Source: Chitinophaga dinghuensis
GTDB lineage: Bacteria; Bacteroidota; Bacteroidia; Chitinophagales; Chitinophagaceae
Assembly (NCBI RefSeq): GCF_003259435.1
Contig: NZ_QLMA01000002.1
Location: forward strand, 434,001 to 498,000
DNA length: 64,000 nt
Direction of reading: 5' to 3'
Part shown: positions 52,073 through 61,509 of the stretch, piece after piece
Layout of the letters: each line of letters starts with the position of its first letter
Position numbering within the stretch: position 1 is the stretch's first letter
Notes under the pieces: model-generated
The model's input: only the letters and a program-made list of their open reading frames with translations
Told to the model about the DNA's origin: nothing
The model's database searches: none
Program-made: the position numbers and the translations under genes

Positions 52073-52603
52073 TTAATGGAAATACCTGGATTCTTCCTGG
52101 GTGATGTCTACCACTGCATATCTGTCTACCCGGTTAATCAGCATTTCATCCATAATATCCACCAGGTTCTTGTAATTGGAGGATTTATCTGCTTTTATCA
52201 ATACGGTCAGGTCGCTCTGATGGAATTGATCCTCTACTTTTTCCTTTTTCCGGATGATCACATCCCGGATACCGTTGGTATTGGCAAAATTGGTGTAATG
52301 TAGTTCCGGCGGACTTTGCGGGTCATTGCCCATGCCTTCATACCAGGCTACTTTGTTGTCTGGGCCGAGAATAACAGTCAGCGCTTTGGACTCAGCCAAA
52401 GCCGTGCGGGTTTTGCCATCGTCGGCAGGCATAATAAGGTTTAAGGTCTTAGGTTGTGATAAAGTAGTAGTGAGCATAAAGAACGTGATCAAGAGGAATC
52501 CGAGATCCACCATAGGCGTCATATCCACGCGGGTGGATTTCTTCACAGCTCTTTTTTTACCATGCCGGTTACTGCCGTTTGTGTTTGTATTTATTTCAGC
52601 CAT
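52073..52603 (-). CDS. exbD: ExbD/TolR-family protein
   Basis: A 176-residue ExbD-type subunit: a short cytoplasmic start, one membrane helix (about 35-55, VDMTPMVDLGFLLITFFML) with the essential Asp at the helix start, and a periplasmic domain. ExbB-ExbD uses the proton gradient to drive TonB. No ExbB or TonB gene is in the window, so this copy is separate from a full complex here. It lies between asnS and the oxygenase gene on the same strand. Confidence 0.9.
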   Translation of the reverse strand: MAEINTNTNGSNRHGKKRAVKKSTRVDMTPMVDLGFLLITFFMLTTTLSQPKTLNLIMPADDGKTRTALAESKALTVILGPDNKVAWYEGMGNDPQSPPELHYTNFANTNGIRDVIIRKKEKVEDQFHQSDLTVLIKADKSSNYKNLVDIMDEMLINRVDRYAVVDITQEESRYFH

Positions 52604-52765
52604 TGTAATGCAGTTTAGTTAATCAAAATGGTTGAAAGCGCTTTCAGTAATTAGATGATTTAATGGGAGTTTTCCATAAAGAGTATTTTATATGCTAGTA
52701 ATTTTTCATTTCGAATCAATACTTGGGAGCATACCTGCTCTGTTTGCTATTATTGGAAGTTTATA

Positions 52766-52807
52766 AAAAAAGCAAAGGGCCGACGATCGTCGGCCCTTTG
52801 CTTTTTT
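52766..52807 (-). terminator. 42-bp perfect palindromic terminator of asnS
   Basis: Bases 52766-52807 are a perfect palindrome (21 nt per arm, centre CGACGATCGTCG), with A and T runs at its ends. It lies 17 nt after the asnS stop on the minus strand. Confidence 0.92.
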
Positions 52808-52824
52808 ACAGTATTGTGTAATGA

Positions 52825-54264
52825 TTAGAATTCTGCGTTCTTTGGCGTTCTTGGGAAAGGAATCACGTCTCTGATGTTGGTCATGCCAGACACGAACAAC
52901 ACGAGGCGTTCGAAGCCCAGACCGAAGCCTGCATGTGGCGCGGTACCGAAACGACGGGTATCGAGGAACCAGCTGAGTTCTTCTACTGGTACGCCCATTT
53001 CCTGCATGCGACTCACGAGTTTATCGTAGTCTTCTTCACGTTGGCTACCACCTACGATTTCACCGATGCCAGGGAACAGGATATCCATTGCTCTAACGGT
53101 TTTGCCGTCGCTGTTGAGCTTCATATAGAAAGATTTGATTTCTTTCGGATAGTCTGTCAGGATAACTGGTTTTTTGAAATGTTTTTCCACCAGGTATCTT
53201 TCGTGTTCGCTCTGCAGATCAGCGCCCCAGCCTTCAATGAGGTATTGGAATTTCTTGTTTTTATTAGGCTTGCTGTCTTTCAGAATGGAGACAGCTTCTG
53301 TATATGTCAGACGCATAAACTCGTTGTTCACAACGAACTCCAGTTTTTCGATCAGACCCATATCGCTGCGCTCTGCCTGAGGTTTTTGTTTTTCCTCTTC
53401 AACGAGTCTGGAAGCAAGGAACTCCAGGTCTTCACGGTTATTATCCAGTGCGTATTTGATAACGTATTTAATGAATTCCTCTGCGAGGTTCATGTTATCT
53501 TCCAGTTCATAGAAAGCCATTTCCGGTTCGATCATCCAGAATTCCGCCAGGTGTCTGGCTGTGTTGGAGTTTTCAGCGCGGAAGGTGGGGCCGAAAGTAT
53601 AGATATCGCTAAGAGCCATTGCTCCGAGTTCACCTTCCAGCTGACCGGAAACGGTGAGGTTGGTGGAGCGGCCGAAGAAATCTTCTTTAAAATCGATCTC
53701 ACCGTTTTCTGTGCGTGGAGGATTTTTCAGGTCCAGGGTGGTTACACGGAACATCTCGCCGGCGCCTTCAGCGTCGGAAGCGGTGATGATAGGCGTATGC
53801 AGGTACTGGAATCCTTTTTCGTTGAAGAATTTATGTACTGCAAATGCGAGGGAGCTGCGCAGACGAAAGATAGCGCCGAAAGTGTTGGTGCGGAAACGCA
53901 GGTGAGCGATTTCACGCAGGTATTCCAGGCTAGGTCTGTTTTTCAGTTGCAGCGGATATTTTTCAGGATCGCAATCGCCCAGAATTTCCAGGGTTTTTGC
54001 TTTCAGTTCTACGCGCTGGCCTTTACCCATAGAAGGGATAATTTCGCCGGTAGCACTGATAGAAGCGCCTGTGGTAATGCGTTTCAGGGTAGCAGGATCT
54101 GTATTTTCAGTATCAATTACGATCTGGAGAATATTATTGGTAGAGCCGTCATTCAAAGCTATAAACTGATTGTTGCGGAAAGAACGCACCCAACCCTTTA
54201 CTGTAACTTCGTAGTTTGCCCTGTCGTCGGACAAGATCTGTTTGACTTTTACCCTTTGGCTCAT
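52825..54264 (-). CDS. asnS: Asparaginyl-tRNA synthetase
   Basis: A 479-residue class II synthetase that charges tRNA-Asn. The anticodon-binding OB fold is at about 15-110 ([20 protein letters not shown]). Class II motifs follow: motif 2 as [20 protein letters not shown] and motif 3 as [19 protein letters not shown], then [10 protein letters not shown]. The long insert near 240-330 is usual for AsnRS. The ATG at 54264 is preceded by a TATTTTTG box 20 nt upstream. Confidence 0.97.
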   Translation of the reverse strand: MSQRVKVKQILSDDRANYEVTVKGWVRSFRNNQFIALNDGSTNNILQIVIDTENTDPATLKRITTGASISATGEIIPSMGKGQRVELKAKTLEILGDCDPEKYPLQLKNRPSLEYLREIAHLRFRTNTFGAIFRLRSSLAFAVHKFFNEKGFQYLHTPIITASDAEGAGEMFRVTTLDLKNPPRTENGEIDFKEDFFGRSTNLTVSGQLEGELGAMALSDIYTFGPTFRAENSNTARHLAEFWMIEPEMAFYELEDNMNLAEEFIKYVIKYALDNNREDLEFLASRLVEEEKQKPQAERSDMGLIEKLEFVVNNEFMRLTYTEAVSILKDSKPNKNKKFQYLIEGWGADLQSEHERYLVEKHFKKPVILTDYPKEIKSFYMKLNSDGKTVRAMDILFPGIGEIVGGSQREEDYDKLVSRMQEMGVPVEELSWFLDTRRFGTAPHAGFGLGFERLVLFVSGMTNIRDVIPFPRTPKNAEF

Positions 54265-54284
54265 ATAGATAAATTTTAGGAATG

Positions 54285-54292
54285 CAAAAATA
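54285..54292 (-). promoter_or_regulatory. Candidate -7 box for asnS
   Basis: Reads TATTTTTG on the minus strand, 20 nt before the asnS start codon; no clear -33 TTTG. Confidence 0.5.
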
Positions 54293-54729
54293 AGCGGAAA
54301 TATCCATAGTGCATAGCCCGCCTACCTGCAATTAAAGGCAGAAATGCAAGCCCAGGATAGCCAATGAAATGTTAAAAAACTCGATAATATAAATATACGG
54401 AGGTCTGGTTTAGGGAGATACGGAGCCCTAGCCACGGCTTGATTTACCCTGTGCTGAGGCGGCTGCAATCAAGACGCAACAAGGAAAGACGGGGGAATTA
54501 GGCGGCTAAATTTTTTTGGATAATAATAAAAGATGTTTTAATCTTGCATACAATCTGTCTGATCAAGTCCAAAGATTACCACCTTCATCAGCAGTTCCTG
54601 AACTCAAGCATTCCCTATCAAATTTAATTTCAAATTAAATTTATTGACTCAAAACAATTATTTGTAATTGGTGCGTGTTGGTATGCAGTGGTACCCGCCT
54701 CACATGACTTCTAAAATTTGACAACTCAG
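54293..54729. other. Intergenic and leader region of rho
   Basis: About 440 nt between asnS and rho. The first part (about 54400-54515) is GC-richer than its surroundings and has nested complementary segments: TAGCC (54429-54433) with GGCTA (54504-54508) and CTTGATT (54438-54444) with AATCAAG (54467-54473), followed by a T run. Next comes the candidate rho promoter. The transcribed leader contains an AT-only dyad with 11-nt arms (54620-54630 and 54632-54642) around one C. Confidence 0.5.
54515..54546 (+). promoter_or_regulatory. Candidate promoter of rho
   Basis: A TTTG (54515-54518) lies 20 nt before TAATCTTG (54539-54546), which differs from TAnnTTTG by one base. The spacing fits Bacteroidota promoters and predicts a leader of about 175 nt. 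Confidence 0.5.
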
Positions 54730-56466
54730 ATGATGTACGACATCTTACAATTGAACGACATGCTCGTTCCAGAGCTTCTTGACATCGCCGAGAAGCTGGA
54801 CGTTCCCAACGCGAAGAAACTGAATAAACAGGACCTTATCTACAAGATACTTGATAAACAAGCGGTAATGGCTTCTGCCGATAGCCAATCAAACGGCGAA
54901 GAAAAGAAAGCACGCAAACGCAAACCTGTAAAAAAAGAAGACGAGCACGTAGTTGAAGAACCCATCCACACTGAAGAGAAACCAGCAGCAAAGAAACCAG
55001 CTAAGAAAGCAACAACTGGCAAATCCAAAGACACTGAAGAACACTCCGAACCAGCTCCAAAGTCCAAAATAAAAAACTTCGAAATCGATCTGGACAGCAT
55101 TCCTTCCCTGACTTTTGATGATGATGACGATGTAATCATTCCTTCATTCACAGAAGATATGGAAGAAGAAGAAGAGGAAGAAGAAACGGTTGCAACTCCA
55201 GCGCCTGTCGCAAGAGAAGAAGAGGAAGAAGAGGAAGATGAAGACGACGACTTTGTAATGCCGGAAGAGCACGATAACGTTGCCGCTGCTGCTGCAACTA
55301 CTCAGAAAAACAAATTCAATAATAAAAAAGAACCTGCCTTCAATATCGAATTTGATGGCGTAATCGTCAGCGAAGGCGTATTGGAAATGATGCCTGATGG
55401 CTATGGTTTCCTCCGTTCTTCCGACTACAACTACTTGAGCTCTCCGGATGATATCTATGTATCTCCGTCTCAGATAAAATTATTTGGTCTTAAAACCGGC
55501 GACACCGTGAAAGGTGCTGTCCGCCCGCCAAAAGAAGGAGAAAAATATTTCGCACTGCTGAAAGTAGAAACCATCAACGGTAAATCTCCTGAAGAAGTGC
55601 GTGATCGCGTACCTTTCGATTACCTGACACCACTGTTTCCATTCGAGAAACTGCGTCTGACCACTACTTCCAATAACTACTCTACCCGTATCATGGATAT
55701 GTTTACGCCGATCGGTAAAGGTCAGCGTGGTTTGATCGTAGCGCAACCTAAAGTGGGTAAAACCATGTTGCTGAAAGAAGTAGCAAACGCTATCGCAACA
55801 AACCATCCTGAAATCTACCTGATGGTTGTATTGATCGATGAACGTCCGGAAGAGGTAACTGATATGGAACGTAGCGTGAAAGCAGAAGTAATCGCTTCTA
55901 CCTTCGACGAACCTGCAGAGAAACACGTAAAAGTATCTGCTATCGCACTCCAGAAAGCAAAACGCCTGGTAGAATGCGGACACGATGTAGTTATCCTCCT
56001 GGATTCTATCACCCGTCTGGCCCGCGCTCATAATACCGTTGCTCCTGCTTCCGGTAAAGTACTGAGTGGTGGTGTGGAAGCAAACGCCATGCAGAAACCT
56101 AAACAATTCTTCGGGGCTGCCCGTAAAATTGAAAACGGCGGTTCCCTCACAATCCTCGCTACTGCCCTGATTGATACAGGCTCTAAGATGGATGAGGTAA
56201 TCTTCGAAGAGTTCAAAGGTACCGGTAACATGGAACTGTTGCTGGATCGTAAACTGGCAAACAAACGTATCTTCCCGGCTATCGATGTATCTGCATCCTC
56301 TACCCGCCGTGATGATCTGCTGCTGGATAAAGACTCCCTGAAACGTATCCATATCCTCCGCAATCACCTGGCAGATATGAACACAGACGAGTCTATGCAC
56401 TTCATGCTGCAACATATGCGTGGAACCAAAAACAATGAGGAATTCCTCATCTCTATGAATGGTTAA
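54730..56466 (+). CDS. rho: Transcription termination factor Rho
   Basis: A 578-residue hexameric RNA helicase that ends transcription. The N-terminal helical part (about 1-45, [20 protein letters not shown]) is followed by a long charged insert (about 50-205) with Lys-rich and then Glu/Asp-rich tracts, including runs of eight and seven acidic residues. The RNA-binding cold-shock-like domain is at about 210-285 ([20 protein letters not shown]). The ATPase domain has Walker [28 protein letters not shown] and [17 protein letters not shown] chose ATG 54730; ATG 54733 is equally possible and TTG 54718 less so. A disordered insert of this kind is known in Bacteroides Rho, where it drives condensate formation. 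Confidence 0.96.
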   Translation: MMYDILQLNDMLVPELLDIAEKLDVPNAKKLNKQDLIYKILDKQAVMASADSQSNGEEKKARKRKPVKKEDEHVVEEPIHTEEKPAAKKPAKKATTGKSKDTEEHSEPAPKSKIKNFEIDLDSIPSLTFDDDDDVIIPSFTEDMEEEEEEEETVATPAPVAREEEEEEEDEDDDFVMPEEHDNVAAAAATTQKNKFNNKKEPAFNIEFDGVIVSEGVLEMMPDGYGFLRSSDYNYLSSPDDIYVSPSQIKLFGLKTGDTVKGAVRPPKEGEKYFALLKVETINGKSPEEVRDRVPFDYLTPLFPFEKLRLTTTSNNYSTRIMDMFTPIGKGQRGLIVAQPKVGKTMLLKEVANAIATNHPEIYLMVVLIDERPEEVTDMERSVKAEVIASTFDEPAEKHVKVSAIALQKAKRLVECGHDVVILLDSITRLARAHNTVAPASGKVLSGGVEANAMQKPKQFFGAARKIENGGSLTILATALIDTGSKMDEVIFEEFKGTGNMELLLDRKLANKRIFPAIDVSASSTRRDDLLLDKDSLKRIHILRNHLADMNTDESMHFMLQHMRGTKNNEEFLISMNG

Positions 56467-56486
56467 TCATTAAATACAGATAATTT

Positions 56487-56524
56487 AAAAGCCCGTCTCT
56501 ACTTAGTAAAGACGGGCTTTTTTA
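56487..56524 (+). terminator. Intrinsic terminator of rho
   Basis: AAAAGCCCGTCT (56487-56498) pairs with AGACGGGCTTTT (56510-56521), 12 perfect bp, then T. Confidence 0.92.
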
Positions 56525-56558
56525 TGCCTTGTTGTTATTGATAAACTTCCTGTAAAGT

Positions 56559-56592
56559 AAAACGCCTTCCTGCATAACAGGAAGGCGTTTTT
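56559..56592 (-). terminator. Intrinsic terminator of the beta-barrel gene
   Basis: AAAACGCCTTCCTG (56559-56572) pairs with CAGGAAGGCGTTTT (56578-56591), 14 perfect bp and a 5-nt loop. The A run on the left is the T tail on the minus strand. Confidence 0.9.
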
Positions 56593-56632
56593 ATACCATA
56601 AAATTTTTCACATAAAGTCACATGGGAAACTA

Positions 56633-57238
56633 CTAGAACAGGAAGTTTACACCCAGTCTGAACTGTTTAGTGAAGTTAAATTTGAAGTCGTTATTGTTGG
56701 TTTTAGCACCGGTTGCTTCCAGTTTGTCTTGCTGCCAAGCATAACCGATGTTACCGAACTGACCTTCCACCATGAAGTGCTTAGTAACAAAGTAAGTGAT
56801 ACCAGGAGCAACATTCACGTTGAAGCTGTTAAAGCTAGTGATTTTGTTGTCAGCAACTTTGGTGTTACCGAAGCCATAAGACGCATTTGCTTCAGCATAG
56901 AATGCGAATTTAGACTGACCCAGCATGTGGTAGTTACGAACGAAGATACCTGGAGCGATAGACAGGGTTTTGGTCTTAACATCATTCTTGTCTTTGTTGA
57001 AACCAAAATCTGTATCTGCAAACACACCCAGTACCCAGTTACTGTTCAGTGCATAACCCACTTTAGGGCTGATACCGAAGGAAGTGTTGGTATTTTTTTT
57101 GTCAGCGTCTTTTACTTTATCAGAGTGAGTAGCTACGTTAACGTTACCACCCAGTAAAATATCACCTTTAGAAATCTGTGCTTTTGCAACTTGAGTGCCG
57201 AACAGTGCAACTGCGGCCATTACAATCAACTTTTTCAT
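56633..57238 (-). CDS. Outer membrane beta-barrel protein
   Basis: A 201-residue protein with a clear signal peptide (KKLIVMAAVALFGTQVAKAQ) and alternating hydrophobic strands (ILLGGNVNVAT, VGYALNSNWVLGVFAD, KFAFYAEANASYGFG, VAPGITYFVTKHFMVEGQFG). It ends QFRLGVNFLF; a terminal Phe after a strand is typical for barrel assembly. It resembles OmpX/porin-family small barrels; no substrate can be named. Its promoter is the best-formed in the window apart from those at 62.2-62.7 kb. Confidence 0.88.
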   Translation of the reverse strand: MKKLIVMAAVALFGTQVAKAQISKGDILLGGNVNVATHSDKVKDADKKNTNTSFGISPKVGYALNSNWVLGVFADTDFGFNKDKNDVKTKTLSIAPGIFVRNYHMLGQSKFAFYAEANASYGFGNTKVADNKITSFNSFNVNVAPGITYFVTKHFMVEGQFGNIGYAWQQDKLEATGAKTNNNDFKFNFTKQFRLGVNFLF

Positions 57239-57538
57239 CTTTCGTTAATTTAAATATTGATTAAAACTGTGCTTCCTTAATTTTTTCCTTTCTACATACT
57301 CAGCTTCGTGCCGTTCTTGGTTGACTGTAATCAGCTCTTCTTTTAAGATCTGACTATTTGACTTTTTTGTTTCACGGGTCAAATGTACGAGCAAAACAGA
57401 TTCAACCAAATTTTTTTGTTAAGAAATTGTTACGTATCCTTCGCGCACTTGTATTATTTTATTCTTTTACAGGGGGTAAAAAGCGCGGAAATAATGCCTG
57501 GGAGAGTGTTTGGGGCTATTCTCAGTAACGTGTCATAT
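57239..57538. other. Promoter and leader region of the beta-barrel gene
   Basis: 300 nt. The beta-barrel promoter lies at 57380-57410, which leaves a leader of about 135 nt. The rest, up to the LytTR gene stop, shows no gene or strong hairpin. Confidence 0.55.
57380..57410 (-). promoter_or_regulatory. Two-part promoter of the beta-barrel gene
   Basis: On the minus strand TTTG (57410-57407) is followed after 19 nt by TACATTTG (57387-57380), matching both elements and spacing of Bacteroidota promoters. Confidence 0.75.
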
Positions 57539-58285
57539 TCATTGCAGACGTAATATCAGGTCCTTTTTTCTTCTTTCTGTGATATCCAAAGTGGCTCCAT
57601 TGCGTAAAATTACCTTACTACCATCGCCGGAAATCCTTGTCACGGCTGACAATTGCACCATTTGGGAATTATTTAACTGATAAAACCGAAGCCCGGAAAA
57701 CAGCTCCTGATAATACCTAAAACCAGCTGCAGCACTGATGGCCTGGCCATCTCCCATATAAAAAACAGCAAACTCATCCACTGCTTCAAAATATATAATA
57801 TCAGATATAGATATGATGTGTTCTGTTTGCTGTTGATCCGGAACAATCATCTGCCAGTCTGTTGCCTGATTATGATTGAAGTTTTGCATCAGCACATCGT
57901 AACGCCTGGTATTACTTGCCGCCGAAATCCTTGCTGATACTGCATTTACAGCCTGTAATAAACTTTCTTTATCGATTGGTTTTAATATCAGTTCTACTTC
58001 ACTGAATCGAATAATATGCAGAAACTTCTTCTCAAAAGCAGTCACAAAAATGGCCTCAAAAGGAATGTCTGCCTGTGTGCCGGAAAGGATGTCAAACCCA
58101 ATACCATCCGGCATCTCCAGATCAAGGAATACTAGCTGTGGCTGGTGCCGACGAATCTTCTCTATTCCATCAGCACAATCAGAAGCCATATCGGCAATCG
58201 TCACAAAAGGACAGTACTTCGCCAGCATCAGGGCAATAATATCCCGGCTGTTTCTTTCATCATCAATAATAATTGCCTTAATCAT
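57539..58285 (-). CDS. LytTR-family response regulator
   Basis: A 248-residue regulator. The receiver domain (about 1-120) has its Asp in LVFLDLEMPDGIGFDIL. The LytTR DNA-binding domain (about 150-245) shows IIYFEAVDEFAVFYMGDGQA and FYQLNNSQMVQLSAVTRISG, ending with LDITERRKKDLILRL. It is 30 nt downstream of a LytS-type kinase gene, its obvious partner. Such pairs often control nearby envelope genes; the beta-barrel gene is next along the strand. Confidence 0.93.
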   Translation of the reverse strand: MIKAIIIDDERNSRDIIALMLAKYCPFVTIADMASDCADGIEKIRRHQPQLVFLDLEMPDGIGFDILSGTQADIPFEAIFVTAFEKKFLHIIRFSEVELILKPIDKESLLQAVNAVSARISAASNTRRYDVLMQNFNHNQATDWQMIVPDQQQTEHIISISDIIYFEAVDEFAVFYMGDGQAISAAAGFRYYQELFSGLRFYQLNNSQMVQLSAVTRISGDGSKVILRNGATLDITERRKKDLILRLQ

Positions 58286-58315
58286 AACTGCATACTTTAA
58301 AATGAATATCCTGGC

Positions 58316-60403
58316 TTATAACTGAGGGATAAGAATAATCACCAGTGTACCGCTGTCTTCATCGTTCCTGAGGTATTTATCTATAATCTCTATCTGAATC
58401 TCCGTGTTGTACATTTTGTTCAGCAAGTCGGCGCGGTTCTGGCTGATTTCCATTCCGGACGACTGATGATGTTGGGGCAGTGTACGAAGTGCACGAGATC
58501 TGCTAATGCCTATGCCATTATCTTCTACTATACATTCCAGCATATCGGATGCTATTTGTTTGAATCGCACAGATAGCTTTCCTGTAGACTGTTTGGGGTT
58601 GGTCATACCATGTTTAACGGCATTTTCAACATATGGTTGTAATAGCATCGCTGGTATTTCCAACTCTGCGGTGGCAATTCCGGGATCTACTATTACTTCA
58701 TATTCCATACGATTTTCAAAACGCATCCTTTCTAATCCCAGATAAGTATTAAGATAAGTAATTTCATCTGCCAACGAAATAAAATTTCTCCGGGAGAAAT
58801 CCAGCGTCTTCCGAATCAGATAAGAAAAGTCGGACAAGTATTTCTGCGCATACTCAAAGTCACGCTGCATTACAAACAACTGAATAGAGTTCAGACAATT
58901 GAAAATGAAATGAGGATTGATCTGCGCTCTGATCGCTTTTAGTTCTATCTCCGTTAATTTTTTAACGTATTCTGTTTCCAGCTGTATCTTTCTTTGTTCT
59001 TCGAGTTCTTGTTTTTTACGAAGGATTTCCGTGGTCTGTTCTTTTACGAGTTCTTCGAGTTGCTCATTCAGCTTGCGTTGCAGCTCTTTATTCTTATTCA
59101 ATTGCTTGATCAGCATTTCTTGCGTACGGGTTCTTTCCACATGTACCAGCTTATTTCTGTAACTGAGTCCTGCCAATACAAACATGGCCTGTAGCAGGAT
59201 TCCGCCGATCATCAGAAAAGTTGGCGCTGATAATTCTTCCAATGCGCCTATTAACCCTAACGGGCGTACGTGAAGAAGAAATGAACCAAGACAAGCCAGA
59301 TATAAACAGATAGATCCCAATAGGAAAAACCGCACCAGTGGATGATGTTGGGATCTTCTCGCCAGCGCGATAAACATAATTAATAAAGGAAGCAGTGTCC
59401 CAAAATATACATACCCATAAATGATAGTAGGCAGGTGATACTGTTCTTCTGCAATACAATAAATACAGATAATAATAAGTCCGCCTACTGCTGCCGCTAC
59501 CCATGTGAAAACCCTTTCCATAAAGGGATAGCGCGATTTCAAATTCAGAAATGTACTTCCAAATAGCAGGTACATCAGGTAAAAGCAGAATAGCAACGCT
59601 GGAATATTCCAGTAGTATTTCAACATGGGCCAACGATGGAAGAATGACAACTGATAAGGCTTGCTCTCCAGTCGCAATGCAAAGAAGAGCATCAGTCCCA
59701 GTATATATAAAGCGAAATACAGGTAAGAGCGATCGGGTAGTTGTATATAATTAATAAGAGAGATACTGAAGAATACCAGTAGCATACCCAGCAAAACCAA
59801 TATCACCACGGAATCTTTTCGATATCCTTCTTCCTCTGTATTTTGAAATTTTACAAACGCGTTGGTATTGTATAATGTAGCGACGAGCGGACTTTCATTA
59901 AATGATTTATTGACGATATGGAGATAACAAGTTCTCGTGGCATGTGGTGGCACTTCTGCAACAAATGCATAATGGTTCCATCTTTCCACGCCGCCGCGGT
60001 CCAGCATGAGCCCTGTTTGCATCATCAGTTTAGGAGTGTCGGTGGGGGATTGTACATACCAGTACATGAAATCATGCCATCCGGCGAATAGTAGCCAGTA
60101 GGCCATATTATTCCCTGGGTTATGGATGGTAAACTTTAACCAGCAGTTGTTCTGGCGTTTATTATTCCTGGGATTGGCATGAAAGAGATCCTTATTCTGG
60201 CTGAAGGACTGATGGACGACCTGACTGATATTCAGGGTACCATTAACATCCTCGAGGGTGGCGGCATACGGACGCATGTCGACTACGATAGGAGCAGCGG
60301 ATGCTTCAATCGTTAAGGTATCAGGCAGGGGGATCCTGTTGTTGGCAAGGGTAGCTGAGGCTGTAAAGGAGAACAGCAGCAGCATTAGCAAGATGCGCTT
60401 CAC
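58316..60403 (-). CDS. 7TMR-DISM sensor kinase (LytS/His_kinase type)
   Basis: A 695-residue sensor. After a signal peptide (about 1-20) comes a periplasmic 7TMR-DISMED2 domain (about 40-180, NNCWLKFTIHNPGNNMAYWL), then seven membrane helices (about 195-410), a coiled-coil (about 420-485, rich in Glu, Gln, Lys) and a His_kinase domain with the phosphoacceptor in INPHFIFNCLNSIQLF and the ATPase part VENAVKHGM and DNGIGISRS. The DISMED2 fold often binds carbohydrates. The start is GTG at 60403. It lies between the pterin dehydratase gene (19 nt upstream) and the LytTR gene. Confidence 0.92.
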   Translation of the reverse strand: MKRILLMLLLFSFTASATLANNRIPLPDTLTIEASAAPIVVDMRPYAATLEDVNGTLNISQVVHQSFSQNKDLFHANPRNNKRQNNCWLKFTIHNPGNNMAYWLLFAGWHDFMYWYVQSPTDTPKLMMQTGLMLDRGGVERWNHYAFVAEVPPHATRTCYLHIVNKSFNESPLVATLYNTNAFVKFQNTEEEGYRKDSVVILVLLGMLLVFFSISLINYIQLPDRSYLYFALYILGLMLFFALRLESKPYQLSFFHRWPMLKYYWNIPALLFCFYLMYLLFGSTFLNLKSRYPFMERVFTWVAAAVGGLIIICIYCIAEEQYHLPTIIYGYVYFGTLLPLLIMFIALARRSQHHPLVRFFLLGSICLYLACLGSFLLHVRPLGLIGALEELSAPTFLMIGGILLQAMFVLAGLSYRNKLVHVERTRTQEMLIKQLNKNKELQRKLNEQLEELVKEQTTEILRKKQELEEQRKIQLETEYVKKLTEIELKAIRAQINPHFIFNCLNSIQLFVMQRDFEYAQKYLSDFSYLIRKTLDFSRRNFISLADEITYLNTYLGLERMRFENRMEYEVIVDPGIATAELEIPAMLLQPYVENAVKHGMTNPKQSTGKLSVRFKQIASDMLECIVEDNGIGISRSRALRTLPQHHQSSGMEISQNRADLLNKMYNTEIQIEIIDKYLRNDEDSGTLVIILIPQL

Positions 60404-60422
60404 AAAGTGGCGTATAATATAA

Positions 60423-60653
60423 CTACAATAATTGGTCTATGGCTGCCGCCAGTTTTTTATCACGATCAGTAACAATGTTGCCGGCATCATGTGTGCTCAG
60501 ATAGATATCCACCTTATTATAAACGTTGGTCCAATACGGGTGGTGGTCCATCTTTTCGGCTGTCAGTGCCACTTTGGTCATGAAGGCAAAAGCTTCCCGG
60601 AAGTCCTTAAATGTAAACGCCCGGTGCAATTGATTATTTTTTTCTTCCCACAT
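60423..60653 (-). CDS. 4a-hydroxytetrahydrobiopterin dehydratase (PCD/DCoH)
   Basis: A 76-residue PCD. It recycles the pterin cofactor after aromatic hydroxylation. The hallmark is the His pair in [20 protein letters not shown] and the ending ITD-like block [14 protein letters not shown]. The start [20 protein letters not shown] fits the family. In some genomes PCD supports phenylalanine hydroxylase; the only aromatic amino acid gene here is the tryptophan dioxygenase 3 kb away, which needs no pterin. Confidence 0.92.
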   Translation of the reverse strand: MWEEKNNQLHRAFTFKDFREAFAFMTKVALTAEKMDHHPYWTNVYNKVDIYLSTHDAGNIVTDRDKKLAAAIDQLL

Positions 60654-60725
60654 AAGAGGAGATTTTTAATAATACAGATGAGCTTTTCGATGAGGACTGG
60701 TTAAATTCTTTTGGATACTGCCTGT

Positions 60726-61169
60726 CTAAAAAATGAGGTTCATCTTATTTTTTATTTCCCTGATATCGAGTAAAGATACTAATTGTACTTGCGGAACCTT
60801 ACGTAATTCTTCCACTATTTTTTTGGCATCTTCCAGCTGATAGTAATCCCCTTTGATCATCCAGAGGAAATGGATTTGTTTTAGCTCTGGCAGCAGGAAT
60901 TCGGCTTGGCAATGGTTGTTATAGCAGTAATGAATCACGGCATTGGTGGCTTCATGGAAATCAAATACTGGGAAATGGTAAGACCGGCTCTTTTTGGAGA
61001 GGGTAATTTCCAGAGAGTTGTTAACCCTGAAGTTGGTATGCAGATGACGGTTAATCTGCCAGCAGAGTTGATAATCTCTGGCAGTGGAGGCAATACCTAT
61101 CAGATGGGAGGAGTCGAAGAAGTCTTCCACCAATTGATCCTGATCCAGTTTCAGTTTAAGTATCGTCAT
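60726..61169 (-). CDS. IPExxxVDY-family-like protein
   Basis: A 147-residue soluble protein. The start TILKLKLDQDQLVEDFFDSS, then LIGIASTARDYQLCWQINRH and LHTNF, match a Bacteroidota family named for an IPExxxVDY motif; here the corresponding block reads LPELKQIHF, a relaxed form. The function is unknown. It is 72 nt upstream of the PCD gene on the same strand. Confidence 0.7.
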   Translation of the reverse strand: MTILKLKLDQDQLVEDFFDSSHLIGIASTARDYQLCWQINRHLHTNFRVNNSLEITLSKKSRSYHFPVFDFHEATNAVIHYCYNNHCQAEFLLPELKQIHFLWMIKGDYYQLEDAKKIVEELRKVPQVQLVSLLDIREIKNKMNLIF

Positions 61170-61299
61170 ACGAAAAGTTAATGGGGAAAGTATGTCAATG
61201 GTTCACAAGCTATGAACTTAGTTGGACATTTCAGTTTTTGGGAAGGCGTTTTTTCGGAGTAATAATAATTTAGGGAGATGATAGTCGCTTTGCCAGCAA

Positions 61300-61509
61300 C
61301 TATCTCTCTCCTTTGGTATTTTTATTTTCCTGTCTTTTGGCCAGGAGAATGGATTTTTTTGGTTCGGGTACGCTCTCGAAGTTATATGGACAGTGTCGGC
61401 AGCCATTCCCGCAGCAGAAGCCGCGGTCCAGGTGGAACTTTTCAGTAAAGACCATATACCCCTGTTCGTTATAATAGAAATCAATATTCTCCACTAACGG
61501 CTGCTTCAT
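61300..61509 (-). CDS. DUF5522 family protein
   Basis: A 69-residue protein with the family's core: FYYNEQGYMVFTEKFHLDRG and CCGNGCRHCPY, a cluster of four cysteines plus His that probably binds metal. The start is the ATG at 61509 (MKQPLVENIDFYY); the frame stays open further up inside trmB but without similarity. It overlaps the 3' end of trmB by 29 nt, so the two are probably coupled. Confidence 0.87.
   Translation of the reverse strand: MKQPLVENIDFYYNEQGYMVFTEKFHLDRGFCCGNGCRHCPYNFESVPEPKKSILLAKRQENKNTKGER

Noticed and set aside
52933-54279. Long open frame (448 codons) on the plus strand opposite asnS
   Set aside because: The protein is rich in Phe and Cys with no domain, as expected from antisense of a synthetase gene.
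55480-56415. Open frame of 311 codons opposite rho
   Set aside because: Antisense shadow of the ATPase domain; no recognisable features.
59151-59633. 160-codon frame within the 7TMR-DISM kinase gene, same strand
   Set aside because: It overlaps the seven-helix region in another frame; its apparent similarity to a membrane protein comes from base composition.
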